Counted from the first letter of the stretch, positions 17,563 to 26,218 are shown. The stretch: 64,000 bases of DNA from Sphingomonadales bacterium (GCA_027490095.1 JAIXYT010000051.1:101794-165793), one strand, 5' to 3'. Made by a program: numbers and translations. The notes: generated by a model from the sequence alone, not told the origin.

Positions 17563-19905
17563 TCAGGGCTTCGCCGGAGTATCCGGGCCGAGCCAACCAA
17601 TTAGATTGTCATAGGCCAGCTCGGCGAGGCGCGTCGAACGCCGATCTATGGTTTCCACGGTCCAATCAGCGGTGTGAGCGGCAATCGACCGGCACATCGG
17701 CATATAGGCGGAGCTCGCCAGTATGGTATCGCCGGTCACGCTGACGGCAAGACCGGCCGGCTGAAATTCGGTGCGCACGGATTCAGCCTCGGCGTCAGTC
17801 GCGGCCGAGAAGAAACGATAGAGCAGCAGCTTGTGCGCCCAAGTCCGGTTGCTGACATATTCATTGGCGGCACGCGGCAACAATGTCAGATTGCCGAGCC
17901 GGTTGAAGGCCTCTTGGCCGGGTTCATAGATCGCAGGATCCCATCCATTCGAACGGGCTTGGGGGGCGACATGCTCGACCGTGAACACGGTATCGTTGCG
18001 CCAGGCGTCCGTCCGCATGGTGGAGGCTATACCGGGCCGTCCGCGTTCGATGAGACCCAAATCCTTGGCATCGGGGGTGGTGTCGTGGCTGGCGCAAATC
18101 ACAAGGAATTTCGCAACTTCGCGCGAGTGCTGATAGATTGGCACCCGGCTCGCAGCCTTCACCCACTCCTCTTTCGTCGGAAACTCCTTGACCAAACGGC
18201 GCCGCAGCAGCCGGCGATAATTGGTAAGTGAAGGAACACCGCGGACGGGCCCCACGCGCTTGGCGAGCGGCGGGATGCTCGCGCCGGGCTCGCCATCCCG
18301 CATGATCGTCCGGTAGAGCATGTCGATATTCTCGGTGCCACCCTTGGCGCCGCGCCAGAGCATCGAGAAAGCGGTCGTTGCCTTGATAGCGTCTCCGAGG
18401 TCGCTAGCGCGAGCTGACGCTTCCTCCGGGCTAGCGCGCCTCAGCTCATCATAAAAGCGAGAGATCGCGCCGATCACGACATTATGCTTCAGATTTCGCA
18501 GCGCTTGAAAGGCGAAGCCGGTGGCATCGTCGAAGTTGACGACACCCTCGATCCGCGGCGCTTCGTCGAGCGGGACTGTCCAGCCCGTTTCCATGAAGGT
18601 CGCAAGATTAGCCATAGAAACCACGGCATTCCGCTTCTCGTCGATTGTCTGAAGCTTGTCGAACGTATCGCGCAGGTAGCGGCGTTGGTCGCTGAGGTTC
18701 TTCTGAAGCTTGTCGCCCGTCTCGGCGAGCGCGAACGGGATCAGCATTTCGGCGGTGGCCCGCTGCCGGTCATCTGCCTTCTTGAAGGCTTCGAGATAGC
18801 GGTCGATGCGGCTGAGGCCTTCGTGCGAGGGCGAGTTTTCAAACAGCTCGAGCGTCTCGGCTTCGATAACCTTAGGCCGGAATGTCTCATAGGCAGTGAG
18901 GGGCTCGCCGGTGGTGTTCAGCGCTTCGAACATATCGAAGGCGTCGTCCTCGGTGCGAGTGGTCACGACAGTCAGCGCCATGCGAGTACAGAAATACTTG
19001 AAAAGGATTAGCGTCCTAAGCAGTTGGACATAGTGGGGGAAAAACCGGCTGTCAGACCCCTCGGTGGTGAACTTGACGACCGCCTCTGGTGCTGGAAATG
19101 ACCACAATGATTCGACATAGGCCGGCTTATTGATCAGTTGCTGCACGTCAGGAAAGTCATGTTTTCCAGGTGAGCGAACGATATTCCGGAGCTGACTGCC
19201 GATATAGTCGAAGACATCGACAATAGGCTGATGCTTAGGGTCAGGCTTACCGTCCGTTGTTCTCAACTGGTGTTTGAAATCCTTCCTTTCGTCAGAAGGT
19301 TGCTCGACGTGCAGGACGTAGGCCCAGATGAGTGCGGCGATAGGCGAATTGTAAACAGCTTGGTTCTGGCGCTTCGACCAGACATCCTCCATCGCTCGAA
19401 TGACACGCGGATAGTGACGATAGACCGGCGGTGTGCCAACGGCCTGCTCCAGCACGAATGTCCGCCACAGTTCGACCAGCGCCTGTTGGGCCTGTTCCCG
19501 GATCCACTCAAATTCCTCACCTTGGGCAATACCAAGGCGGCCCAGGAGACTACGGATTTGGGCGTGGAGCGCGATGTTGATCATCGCGGACGTGCTTATC
19601 CTCTGCTGGCCGTCAATAATTGTCATCACTCGCTGCGCGACTTCCGACTTGTAGACCGGCTTGACAGTAATGAATTGCGTATCGTGGATCGCGATGAGTG
19701 TACCAAGAAAACTAATCGCGTCGGGACGAGTGAGGAGGTGGTTGAGTCCATTGATAACGTCTTCGAAGAGCCGGTCGACATTGTCCTTGTCCCAGGCATA
19801 GGCGCGCTGATAGGCTGGGATGTAGCATCCTTGACCGACGGTACTGAGGAACGCTTGGATGTTCTCGGCCTTGGCAGTGAAAATCTGATCGATCTGAACC
19901 GTCAT
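17563..19905 (-). CDS. sspE: SspE-like DUF262-DUF1524 phosphorothioate-sensing nuclease
   Basis: About 780 residues. The N-terminal DUF262 domain shows YIPAYQRAYAW (residues 28-38) and IIDGQQRIST (96-105), a nucleotide-hydrolysing ParB-like fold. The C-terminal DUF1524 HNH nuclease has FTVEHVAPQ near residue 643, followed by GNLTLLPRAAN and a conserved NRTW segment. SspE proteins sense phosphorothioated DNA through DUF262 and damage phage DNA with the HNH domain. The start at 19905 (MTVQIDQIF) has GGAAG four bases upstream; an in-frame ATG at 19935 is less likely. It lies convergent to sspA with 140 bases between and has its own promoter region, so it is a separate transcript from the sspBCD operon. 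Many DUF262-DUF1524 proteins are type IV restriction enzymes; the adjacent ssp genes favour SspE. Confidence 0.85.
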   Translation of the reverse strand: MTVQIDQIFTAKAENIQAFLSTVGQGCYIPAYQRAYAWDKDNVDRLFEDVINGLNHLLTRPDAISFLGTLIAIHDTQFITVKPVYKSEVAQRVMTIIDGQQRISTSAMINIALHAQIRSLLGRLGIAQGEEFEWIREQAQQALVELWRTFVLEQAVGTPPVYRHYPRVIRAMEDVWSKRQNQAVYNSPIAALIWAYVLHVEQPSDERKDFKHQLRTTDGKPDPKHQPIVDVFDYIGSQLRNIVRSPGKHDFPDVQQLINKPAYVESLWSFPAPEAVVKFTTEGSDSRFFPHYVQLLRTLILFKYFCTRMALTVVTTRTEDDAFDMFEALNTTGEPLTAYETFRPKVIEAETLELFENSPSHEGLSRIDRYLEAFKKADDRQRATAEMLIPFALAETGDKLQKNLSDQRRYLRDTFDKLQTIDEKRNAVVSMANLATFMETGWTVPLDEAPRIEGVVNFDDATGFAFQALRNLKHNVVIGAISRFYDELRRASPEEASARASDLGDAIKATTAFSMLWRGAKGGTENIDMLYRTIMRDGEPGASIPPLAKRVGPVRGVPSLTNYRRLLRRRLVKEFPTKEEWVKAASRVPIYQHSREVAKFLVICASHDTTPDAKDLGLIERGRPGIASTMRTDAWRNDTVFTVEHVAPQARSNGWDPAIYEPGQEAFNRLGNLTLLPRAANEYVSNRTWAHKLLLYRFFSAATDAEAESVRTEFQPAGLAVSVTGDTILASSAYMPMCRSIAAHTADWTVETIDRRSTRLAELAYDNLIGWLGPDTPAKP

Positions 19906-20377
19906 GTTCTTCCAGTCTCTTCTCGCCGTCGGCATTCCGATTCGGGTCCGCGTCGCTTAACCGTCTACTGAAACTGCTTTCGTTCCACCATGCGCGGTGC
20001 ATTGGTCACCGACCCGAGAAGCTAGAGGGCAACTCATGCCGGAGCCGTACCTCGATGCCGAGCTAAAGAGACGGTTCGCGCATTAAGTAAGCGTCCACTT
20101 CGACGACGTGAATGGGCGCACACTGAACTTCCCTCGTGCAGCGCCTGCGTGCGTCGTCGTTATCCTGGCTGACTCCAAGCGGAACTCCCGTGCGTTCGCT
20201 ACTCTCAGGCCCTCATTCAGGCGCCGCCCGATAGTGTCACAGCGACGTCCGTAGTAGGCCTCCAGCGATCTCATAGCGGCCGGTCCGTGCCCGGTCCCCT
20301 AGCTGACATTCCACTCGACTTGCCTCTGCAAGCAAGCATTGCTGACTGCGCGCCGAACGGGTGAGTGGCAGGCGCAC
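19906..20377. other. About 470 bases upstream of sspE without a recognisable gene
   Basis: This divergent gap lies between sspE and the DUF3489 operon. A 63-codon minus-strand frame (20083-20274) has no recognisable motif and no good ribosome-binding site. I saw no clear promoter pair. It probably contains the promoter of sspE at its left end. Confidence 0.35.
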
Positions 20378-20437
20378 AGCCCCTGGAGGTCACGTACCTC
20401 GGGGCTTTGGGTGGTGGGAGCAGCGAGGTGCTGCTCC
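20378..20437 (+). promoter_or_regulatory. Two leader hairpins before the DUF3489 operon
   Basis: The first hairpin pairs AGCCCC-tg-GAGGT (20378-20390) with ACCTC-GGGGCT (20396-20406) and is followed by TTTGGG. The second pairs GGAGCAGC (20417-20424) with GCTGCTCC (20430-20437). They end about 18 bases before the start codon, next to the ribosome-binding site AGGAGA. The first resembles a weak terminator, so attenuation or RNA binding by the operon's own product is possible. The pairing is direct observation; the role is inference. Confidence 0.5.
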
Positions 20438-20455
20438 AGAACCAGGAGACCACCC

Positions 20456-20746
20456 ATGCCCAAGACCTCCAACAAGCCTGCCGCCGATCAGCAGCAGGAC
20501 CGCCCCGCATCCGCAGAGCTCGGCACGCGCAAGCCAAGCAAGCTTGACCTGATTGCAGAACGGCTTCGCGCCCCGATGGGAGCCACGCTCGACGAACTGA
20601 TGACAGCAACTGGTTGGCAGTCACACAGCGTCAGGGCCAGCATGACCGGCCTGCGGAAGCAGGGCCACAGCATTGTTCGTACGACCGGCAATGGCATCAC
20701 CCGCTTCGCCATTGCTGCTCCGGCCTCCACTTCCACGGACGCCTGA
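20456..20746 (+). CDS. DUF3489 domain protein
   Basis: This 96-residue protein starts at 20456 behind AGGAGA. A low-complexity N-terminus (PKTSNKPAADQQQDRP) leads into the DUF3489 domain: KLDLIAERLRAPMGATLDE, then ATGWQSHSVRASMTGLRKQGH and a final NGITRFAI strand. The domain reads as a winged-helix fold, so DNA binding is likely. It precedes DUF2924 and a serine recombinase in the classic three-gene cassette of sphingomonad and rhizobial islands, and its stop overlaps the next start (TGATG). A regulatory or accessory part in recombination is inferred from this constant context. Confidence 0.85.
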   Translation: MPKTSNKPAADQQQDRPASAELGTRKPSKLDLIAERLRAPMGATLDELMTATGWQSHSVRASMTGLRKQGHSIVRTTGNGITRFAIAAPASTSTDA

Positions 20747-21180
20747 TGTCGAAGCGCAGCCTGGAAGCCGAACTCGACCGGCTTGAGAGCCTGGACCTGG
20801 AGGGCCTGCGCCATGTGTGGCGGAAGCGGATACGAACAGAACCGCCGAGCGTGAGCGCCGCCCTCCTCCATCTGGCGCTCGCCTATGAACTCCAGGCCAA
20901 AGCCTTCGGAGGACTCCCAGTGGCATCCAAGAAGGTCCTTGACGGACTGCTAGACGGGCCCGGCCGCGCTCCTTCCCGGCCAGCAGCTGCCCGACCAGGC
21001 ATGCGGCTGGTCCGGGTCTGGAACGACACCACGCATGTAGTGACCGTGAACGATGACGGTGCCATCGAATGGAACGGCAAGATGTGGAAGAGCCTCAGCG
21101 TGGTCGCGCGTACCATCACAGGCACCCAGTGGTCGGGGCCGAAGTTCTTCGGAGTTGCGGCCCGAAAAGCTGCGGCATGA
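20746..21180 (+). CDS. DUF2924 domain protein
   Basis: This 144-residue protein has an N-terminal helical part (LEAELDRLESLDLEGLRHVW) and a C-terminal segment typical of DUF2924: RVWNDTTHVVTVNDDGAIEW, then SLSVVARTITGTQWSGPKFF. The C-terminal segment resembles a small DNA-binding fold found beside serine recombinases. It starts one base inside the DUF3489 stop and ends overlapping the recombinase start by four bases (ATGA), so all three are co-translated. The function is unproven; it is probably an accessory protein of the recombinase. Confidence 0.85.
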   Translation: MSKRSLEAELDRLESLDLEGLRHVWRKRIRTEPPSVSAALLHLALAYELQAKAFGGLPVASKKVLDGLLDGPGRAPSRPAAARPGMRLVRVWNDTTHVVTVNDDGAIEWNGKMWKSLSVVARTITGTQWSGPKFFGVAARKAAA

Positions 21181-22577
21181 AGCGGGTCCGGTGCGCCATC
21201 TACACCCGAAAGTCGACCGAGCAGGGGCTGGAGCAGGATTTCAACAGCCTGGACGCGCAGTATGCCGCCTGCTCCGCTTATGTTGCGAGCCAGGCGAGCG
21301 AGGGCTGGACACTCTTGCCGAACCGTTACGACGATGGCGGCATCTCCGGCGGAACCCTTGAGCGGCCTGGCCTCCAGTCACTCCTGGCCGACATCGCGGC
21401 AGGCCATATCGACATCGTCGTCGTCTACAAGGTCGACCGGCTGACCCGCTCGCTGCTGGACTTCTCGAAGTTGGTGGAGGCGTTCGATGCGGCAGGCGTC
21501 AGCTTCGTCTCGATCACCCAGTCGTTCAACACGACCACCTCGATGGGCAGGCTCACCCTCAACATGCTGCTCTCGTTCGCCCAGTTCGAACGCGAGGTGA
21601 CGGCCGAGCGGATCAAGGACAAGATTGCAGCCTCCAAGCAGCGCGGCATGTGGATGGGGGGAAGGCCTCCCCTTGGATACGCCGCCCGGAACCGGACCTT
21701 GGTCATCGTGGAGGAGGAGGCCGAGCTCGCCCGGTTCCTGTTCCGGCGCTACTTGGAGCTGGGCTCGGTCCGGCAGCTGCTTGATACCCTGAACCGGGAC
21801 GGGATCCAGATGCCGGATCGGATTGCAGCCAACAGCCGGGTTCTTCCGGGAGGACCGTTCACCAAGACGAAGCTGTTCACGCTGCTTCGCAACCCCATCT
21901 ATGCCGGGCTCATTCCGCATGGCGCCAAGCGCTATCCCGGCCATCATCCGCGGTTGATCGACCATGAACTTTGGCAGGCTGTCCAAGCCAGGCTGGACGC
22001 CAACCGCGATGGCGAGCAGCAGGCGCCGACCGAGAAGCGTGTGAGCCCGCTGGCAGGACTGGTGTTCGCGGCTGATGACGAGCCACTGATCGCGAGCCAC
22101 GCCAACAAGGGCAAGGTGCGATATCGCTACTATGTGAGCCGGCACCTGACCGGGCCACTGGAGGACAGGGCGCATCGCGCAACCTCCTTGCGGGTTCCAG
22201 CACGCGAACTCGAAGGGCTCGTGCAGCGCGCGCTTGCGGAACGGATCGCAGACCCATTCCGGTTGATGCAGGATTGTGGGGCGGAGGGGCTGCTCTCGAC
22301 CGTGAGCGCCGACCTCGACGCCAAGGCGCGAGTAGTAGCAGAGGAATTGCGCAGCTCTCGGGCCGTTGCCCAGGCGCTGATGCGGATTGCCACCGCGAAG
22401 TTGGTCATTCATCTCGACCGGGTGGAGATGGAGATCCGAGCCGAAGAACTCCTCCGCAAGCTCGGAACAAACCCTGGCGCCCCCCATCAGCGTAGCAATT
22501 CCCGTGAGGGTGAAGCGCAGCGGTCGTGCGGTCCGGCTCATTACGCACGGCGGCCAGAGTGCCTCCGCGACTGCTGA
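21177..22577 (+). CDS. Large serine recombinase, C-terminus frameshifted
   Basis: The frame encodes 466 residues. The resolvase domain has the catalytic serine in YTRKSTEQGLEQ (near residue 12), then KVDRLTRSLLDF and a conserved LSFAQFERE(V)TAERI segment. A recombinase domain (GRPPLGYAA; LRNPIYAGLIPHG) and a long helical region follow. Such enzymes excise or integrate islands. The last 33 residues (from about 22480) look unrelated to the family, whereas the family's C-terminal domain appears in another frame directly after a run of six C (22480-22485). The gene therefore seems to carry a +1 frameshift or a sequencing slip. The resolvase domain itself is intact, so partial activity is possible. 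It is the last gene of the DUF3489-DUF2924 cassette. Confidence 0.85.
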   Translation: MKRVRCAIYTRKSTEQGLEQDFNSLDAQYAACSAYVASQASEGWTLLPNRYDDGGISGGTLERPGLQSLLADIAAGHIDIVVVYKVDRLTRSLLDFSKLVEAFDAAGVSFVSITQSFNTTTSMGRLTLNMLLSFAQFEREVTAERIKDKIAASKQRGMWMGGRPPLGYAARNRTLVIVEEEAELARFLFRRYLELGSVRQLLDTLNRDGIQMPDRIAANSRVLPGGPFTKTKLFTLLRNPIYAGLIPHGAKRYPGHHPRLIDHELWQAVQARLDANRDGEQQAPTEKRVSPLAGLVFAADDEPLIASHANKGKVRYRYYVSRHLTGPLEDRAHRATSLRVPARELEGLVQRALAERIADPFRLMQDCGAEGLLSTVSADLDAKARVVAEELRSSRAVAQALMRIATAKLVIHLDRVEMEIRAEELLRKLGTNPGAPHQRSNSREGEAQRSCGPAHYARRPECLRDC

Positions 22578-22860
22578 TCCCAGCATCCTGCTCGGGATCG
22601 CGCGGGGCCGAGACTGGTGGGCAACCCTCACTGCCGATCCAACGCTGTCGGTCCGGACGCTGGCCCAACGCGAGGGGCTCGACCCTGGCTATGTTGGCCG
22701 CATGCTCAAGCTCGCGTTCCTTGACCCGAAGCTGGTTCAGCAGTTCGTCAACGGGATAGCGCCAGCGCACATCACCCAGCGCAGGTTGCTGCGGGATGGC
22801 ATGATCGTTCCACGCTGGTCCCAGCAGCGCGTCGCGCTCGAGTCCACAGCCTCGAACTGA
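22480..22860 (+). pseudogene. Frameshifted C-terminal part of the serine recombinase
   Basis: In the +1 frame after the six-C run the sequence reads PPISVAIPVRVKRSGRAVRL, then ILLGIARGRDWWATL, LAQREGLDPGYVGRMLKLAFL and FVNGIAPAHITQRRLL. This is the usual tail of sphingomonad serine recombinases, which ends with a helix-turn-helix-like block. It has no start signal of its own. Joining it to the upstream frame restores a normal-length protein of about 560 residues. Confidence 0.65.
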
Positions 22861-23059
22861 GGCAGCTGACGGCGCCGCGATGCGGCCAGCCGGCTCAACA
22901 ACGTATAGACTCGGCGAAATCGCCTTCTGAGACAGGGGGCGATTTTCGGGGAATTCCGCCCTGCTCCAGAGAGTCTCTGGTCTACACGCTTCCGCAAAGG
23001 CACGGAAAAGGCCGGCGAATTCGGCGGTGCAGCGAAAAGGCTGAATCACGCAGAACGGC

Positions 23060-23135
<76 letters not shown>

Positions 23136-23180
23136 ATGTCCAGCCTGTGCGAAGCGGGCCCTCTAGGCGGTTGGCGTGTT

Positions 23181-23711
23181 TCAATCAACCGGGCGCGGGC
23201 GGCGGAGGCGGGCGGCCATGTGGCGCACGGAGAGATTGAGTCGCGGGTGGCGCCAGTCGGGCCAGACGCTGAGCAGGGGCTGGAGAACGAACTGGCGCTG
23301 GTGGAGCGCGGGGTGGGGCACGGTGAGGCCGGGTTCGTGCACGATCGCCTGCCCGAAGGCGATGAGGTCGCAATCGAGCACGCGGGCTGCCCAGCGGCGG
23401 CTGCGGCGGCGGCCGAAATCGGCCTCGGTTCGCTTGAGGAGGGCAAGCAAATCGCGGGGGGTGCCCGACCAGCGGGCGAGCAGCGCGCCGTTGGCATAGC
23501 GCCGGTTCGAGGGGCCGAGCGGGGCGGTTTCGAGGATGGGCGAGACGCGGCGGACCTTGAGGCCGCCCTTTTCGAGCGCCTTCACGGCGGCGCGAAGAAT
23601 TGCGAGGGGCCGCCCGTGCTTGCCGTGGCAGCGGTTGCTGCCGAGCGCGACGAGCACGGGTGTCGGCCCGGCTGGCGGTTGCTGCGATCGATGGCTAGTG
23701 AGCTTCCCCAT
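23181..23711 (-). CDS. folK: 2-amino-4-hydroxy-6-hydroxymethyldihydropteridine pyrophosphokinase
   Basis: HPPK transfers pyrophosphate from ATP to the pterin in folate synthesis. The 176-residue frame shows VALGSNRCHG near residue 19, RRYANGALLARW in the middle, then LLKRTEADFGRRRS and RVLDCDLIAFG, matching the substrate and metal-binding motifs (the family DxD appears as DCD). From the ATG at 23711 there are 18 residues before the first conserved strand. An in-frame GTG just before LVALGSNR would give a more usual length of about 158, so the start is uncertain. If 23711 is right, its ATG shares the four-base CATG with the divergent glycosylase start. Confidence 0.88.
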   Translation of the reverse strand: MGKLTSHRSQQPPAGPTPVLVALGSNRCHGKHGRPLAILRAAVKALEKGGLKVRRVSPILETAPLGPSNRRYANGALLARWSGTPRDLLALLKRTEADFGRRRSRRWAARVLDCDLIAFGQAIVHEPGLTVPHPALHQRQFVLQPLLSVWPDWRHPRLNLSVRHMAARLRRPRPVD

Positions 23712-24339
23712 GCAGCCCGACCCTAATTGCCAGCTCTGCCCGCGGCTAGCCGCGCATCGCGACATGTTGCGGGCCCGGGAGCCGGACTGGTTCAACGCGC
23801 CGGTGCCGAGCTTCGGCGACGCGAATGGCTGGCTGGCGATCGTGGGGTTGGCGCCGGGCGAGCGCGGCGCGAACCGGACGGGGCGGCCCTTCACCGGGGA
23901 TTTCGCGGGGCATCTGCTCTATGCGACGCTGATCGAGCTCGGGCTTGCGACGGGGAGCTATGGCGAGACTCCGGACGATGGGCTGGTGCTCGACGGCGCG
24001 CTGATCGTGAATGCGGTTCGCTGCCTGCCGCCCGCCAACAAGCCGGAGCCTGCCGAAATCCACCAGTGCCGGCCCTTCCTGGTCGATCTGCTGAAGGCGA
24101 TGCCGAACCTGCAGGTGGTGCTGGCGCTGGGGCAGATTGCGCACCAGTCTGCGGTGAAGGCGCTGGGCGGCAAGCTGCCGAAGCATCCGTTCGGCCATGC
24201 GGCAGTGCACCGCCTGCACACGGGCTACACGCTGGTCGATAGCTATCATTGCAGCCGGTATAACCAGAATACGGGACGCCTGACGTCGGAAATGTTCCGG
24301 GCGGCTGTGGAAACGGCGATCGCCGCGCGAGGCGCCTAG
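23710..24339 (+). CDS. Family 5 uracil-DNA glycosylase (UdgB type)
   Basis: This 209-residue protein has the cysteine-bearing N-terminus PNCQLCPRLAAHRD that holds an iron-sulfur cluster with later cysteines (near CLPPANKP and CRPFL). Motif 1 is GLAPGERGANRTGRPFTGD, the family 5 form. Motif 2 is VDSYHCSRYNQNTGRLT near the C-terminus. UdgB removes uracil and other deaminated bases from DNA in base-excision repair. The ATG at 23710 directly precedes the conserved cysteines. It is divergent from folK and overlaps the convergent kelch gene by four bases. Confidence 0.88.
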   Translation: MQPDPNCQLCPRLAAHRDMLRAREPDWFNAPVPSFGDANGWLAIVGLAPGERGANRTGRPFTGDFAGHLLYATLIELGLATGSYGETPDDGLVLDGALIVNAVRCLPPANKPEPAEIHQCRPFLVDLLKAMPNLQVVLALGQIAHQSAVKALGGKLPKHPFGHAAVHRLHTGYTLVDSYHCSRYNQNTGRLTSEMFRAAVETAIAARGA

Positions 24340-25364
24340 CCGCGGAAGATCAGGTGTGCCGGCTGGGTGTCATTCCCGCCGACCTTGCGGGCACCGCCCA
24401 GCAAGTGGATTGCGCCGTCGGCTGCAACGGCGCCGAGGCCGTGCAGCGGCATCGGCATGGTCGGGGCCTGATCCCACCGGTCGGTTGCGGGATCATAGGC
24501 GAATGCCTCGTCGTGCGCCCGGCCGTCCGCGCCGAAGCTCTCGCCGCCGAAGCAATAGAGGCGTCCGCCCAGCACGGCGGCGGCATGGCCACCGCGCGGC
24601 TGGGGCATGGGGGCGAGCGTGATCCACGCGCCGCGCTTGGGATCCCAGGCTTCGTGGGTGGTGAGGTTGGTGAGGCCGTTCGGGCCGACGATGCGGCCGC
24701 CGGCGACATGGAGGCGGCCGTTCAGGACGGCGGCGGCGGAGCTGTTGCGCGGGGTCGGCAGTGGCGGGAGGGCCTCCCACCGGGTCGCGCCCGGCGCCAG
24801 CGCCCAGGCAGACCCGGTGTCGGCGTGATCGGCATATTGGCCGTTTGCCGTGCCGCTGGGGGTTCGGCCGCCGGCGAGGATGAGGCGCCCGTCGATGACG
24901 CCGGCTGCGACCTCGGCCTGCGGGGCTGGAAGCGGCGGTCCTTCGCGCCAGGACCCTTCCGGCGTGTCGAGCAGCCAGCACTGCGCCTGCATGGTCCAGA
25001 CGGCTTGCGGCGTTGCGGAGAAGCCGCCGACGGCAAGCAACCGTTCGCCTTGCGCGGCCAGCAGCGGGTGGTGGCGCGGTTCGGGGAAGGACGGGAGCGC
25101 GGACCAGCTGTCGGCACCGAGGGCCATGGTGACCACATCTGCGGCCGGGCGGAGGTCGGCGATCTTCGTGACGGGGCCGGGGCCGCTGCTGCGAAAGCCC
25201 CCGCCGACAACGAGCCGCCCGCGCCAGAGGGTCGGGTAGATTTCCTGCACGGCGAAGGGGAGCGGAACACCGGCGCTCCAGCGGGACTGCGGTTCGGCCG
25301 CGAAGGTTCGACCGGCGACGAGCGCGGCGGTGCCCGCGAGGACCGAGCGGCGCTGGAGCGTCAC
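24336..25364 (-). CDS. Exported kelch-repeat protein
   Basis: This 342-residue protein has an N-terminal signal with twin arginines (MTLQRRSVLAGTAALVAG) ending near AAEP, so Tat or Sec export is likely. The rest is a kelch beta-propeller: repeats with a Gly-Gly pair and later Trp, such as RLVVGGGF, RLILAGGR, RLHVAGG, RLYCFGG and IHLLGGA. There is no catalytic motif. Its start overlaps the aguB stop by four bases (ATGA), so it is the last gene of the agmatine operon. A role with polyamine or sialic-acid-type ligands cannot be judged from sequence. Confidence 0.78.
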   Translation of the reverse strand: MTLQRRSVLAGTAALVAGRTFAAEPQSRWSAGVPLPFAVQEIYPTLWRGRLVVGGGFRSSGPGPVTKIADLRPAADVVTMALGADSWSALPSFPEPRHHPLLAAQGERLLAVGGFSATPQAVWTMQAQCWLLDTPEGSWREGPPLPAPQAEVAAGVIDGRLILAGGRTPSGTANGQYADHADTGSAWALAPGATRWEALPPLPTPRNSSAAAVLNGRLHVAGGRIVGPNGLTNLTTHEAWDPKRGAWITLAPMPQPRGGHAAAVLGGRLYCFGGESFGADGRAHDEAFAYDPATDRWDQAPTMPMPLHGLGAVAADGAIHLLGGARKVGGNDTQPAHLIFRG

Positions 25365-26218
25365 CGGTCTTCCGCCAGGAGGCCGTAGAGGTTGGGGCGG
25401 CGGTCGCGGAAGAAGCCGAAGGCGGCGCGGTGGCGGGCGATCTCGGCGAGGTCGAACTGGGCGGTGAGGACGCCTTCGCTGCCGGTGTCCATTTCGGCGA
25501 CCATGTCGCCGCGCTGGTTGCAGATGAAGCTGTTGCCATAGAAGTGGGCGCCCTGCCCATCAGTGGTCGGTTCCACGCCCACGCGGTTGGCGGCGACCAC
25601 GGGGACAACGTTGGAGACGGCGTGACCGACCATTGCGCGGACCCAGAGGCGGCGGGTGTCGAGCGACGGGTCGTGCGGTTCGTTGCCGATTGCCGTGGGG
25701 AAGAACAGCACATCGGCGCCCATCAGCATCATGGCGCGGGCGGTTTCGGGGTACCACTGGTCCCAGCAGATGCCGACGCCGATCACGCCGTGCGGCGTCG
25801 GCCAGACCTTGAAGCCGGTGTTGCCGGGGCGGAAGTAGAATTTCTCCATATAGCCTGGGCCGTCGGGGATGTGGCTCTTGCGGTAGACGCCCTGGACCAT
25901 GCCGTCGTCGCCCACGAAGGCGAGGCTGTTGTAGTAGTGGTGGCCGTCGCGCTCGTAGAAGCTGGTCGGGATGAAGACGCGCTCGGTGCGGGCGACTTCG
26001 CGCGCGGCCTGGACTGCGGGGTGGGTTTCGACCGGGGCTGCGGTTGCGAACACGGCCTCATCCTGGCTCGTGCAGAAATAATGGCCCTCGAAAAGTTCGG
26101 GGGGGAGGATGACCTTGGCGCCCTGGGCGGCGGCCTTGCGGACGAGGGCCATCGCGTGGGCGATGTCGTCGTCGCGGCGGCCGCTCATCGCCATCTGCAC
26201 CAGTCCGACGTTGAGCAT
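25361..26218 (-). CDS. aguB: N-carbamoylputrescine amidase
   Basis: This 285-residue nitrilase-superfamily hydrolase removes the carbamoyl group of N-carbamoylputrescine to give putrescine. The catalytic triad is visible: Glu in LPPELFEGHYF (near residue 43), Lys in YRKSHIPDGPGYMEKFYF (near 118) and Cys in GICWDQWYPE (near 155). The length and the YMEKFYF and NRVGVEP blocks are typical of AguB. The start at 26218 follows AguA by five bases. Upstream in-frame sequence runs antisense through aguA and is not coding in that frame. Confidence 0.92.
   Translation of the reverse strand: MLNVGLVQMAMSGRRDDDIAHAMALVRKAAAQGAKVILPPELFEGHYFCTSQDEAVFATAAPVETHPAVQAAREVARTERVFIPTSFYERDGHHYYNSLAFVGDDGMVQGVYRKSHIPDGPGYMEKFYFRPGNTGFKVWPTPHGVIGVGICWDQWYPETARAMMLMGADVLFFPTAIGNEPHDPSLDTRRLWVRAMVGHAVSNVVPVVAANRVGVEPTTDGQGAHFYGNSFICNQRGDMVAEMDTGSEGVLTAQFDLAEIARHRAAFGFFRDRRPNLYGLLAEDR

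Noticed and set aside
22918-22945. AAATCGCC/GGCGATTT stem after the recombinase tail as a terminator
   Set aside because: The stem is only eight pairs with a 12-base loop and has no T-run after it.
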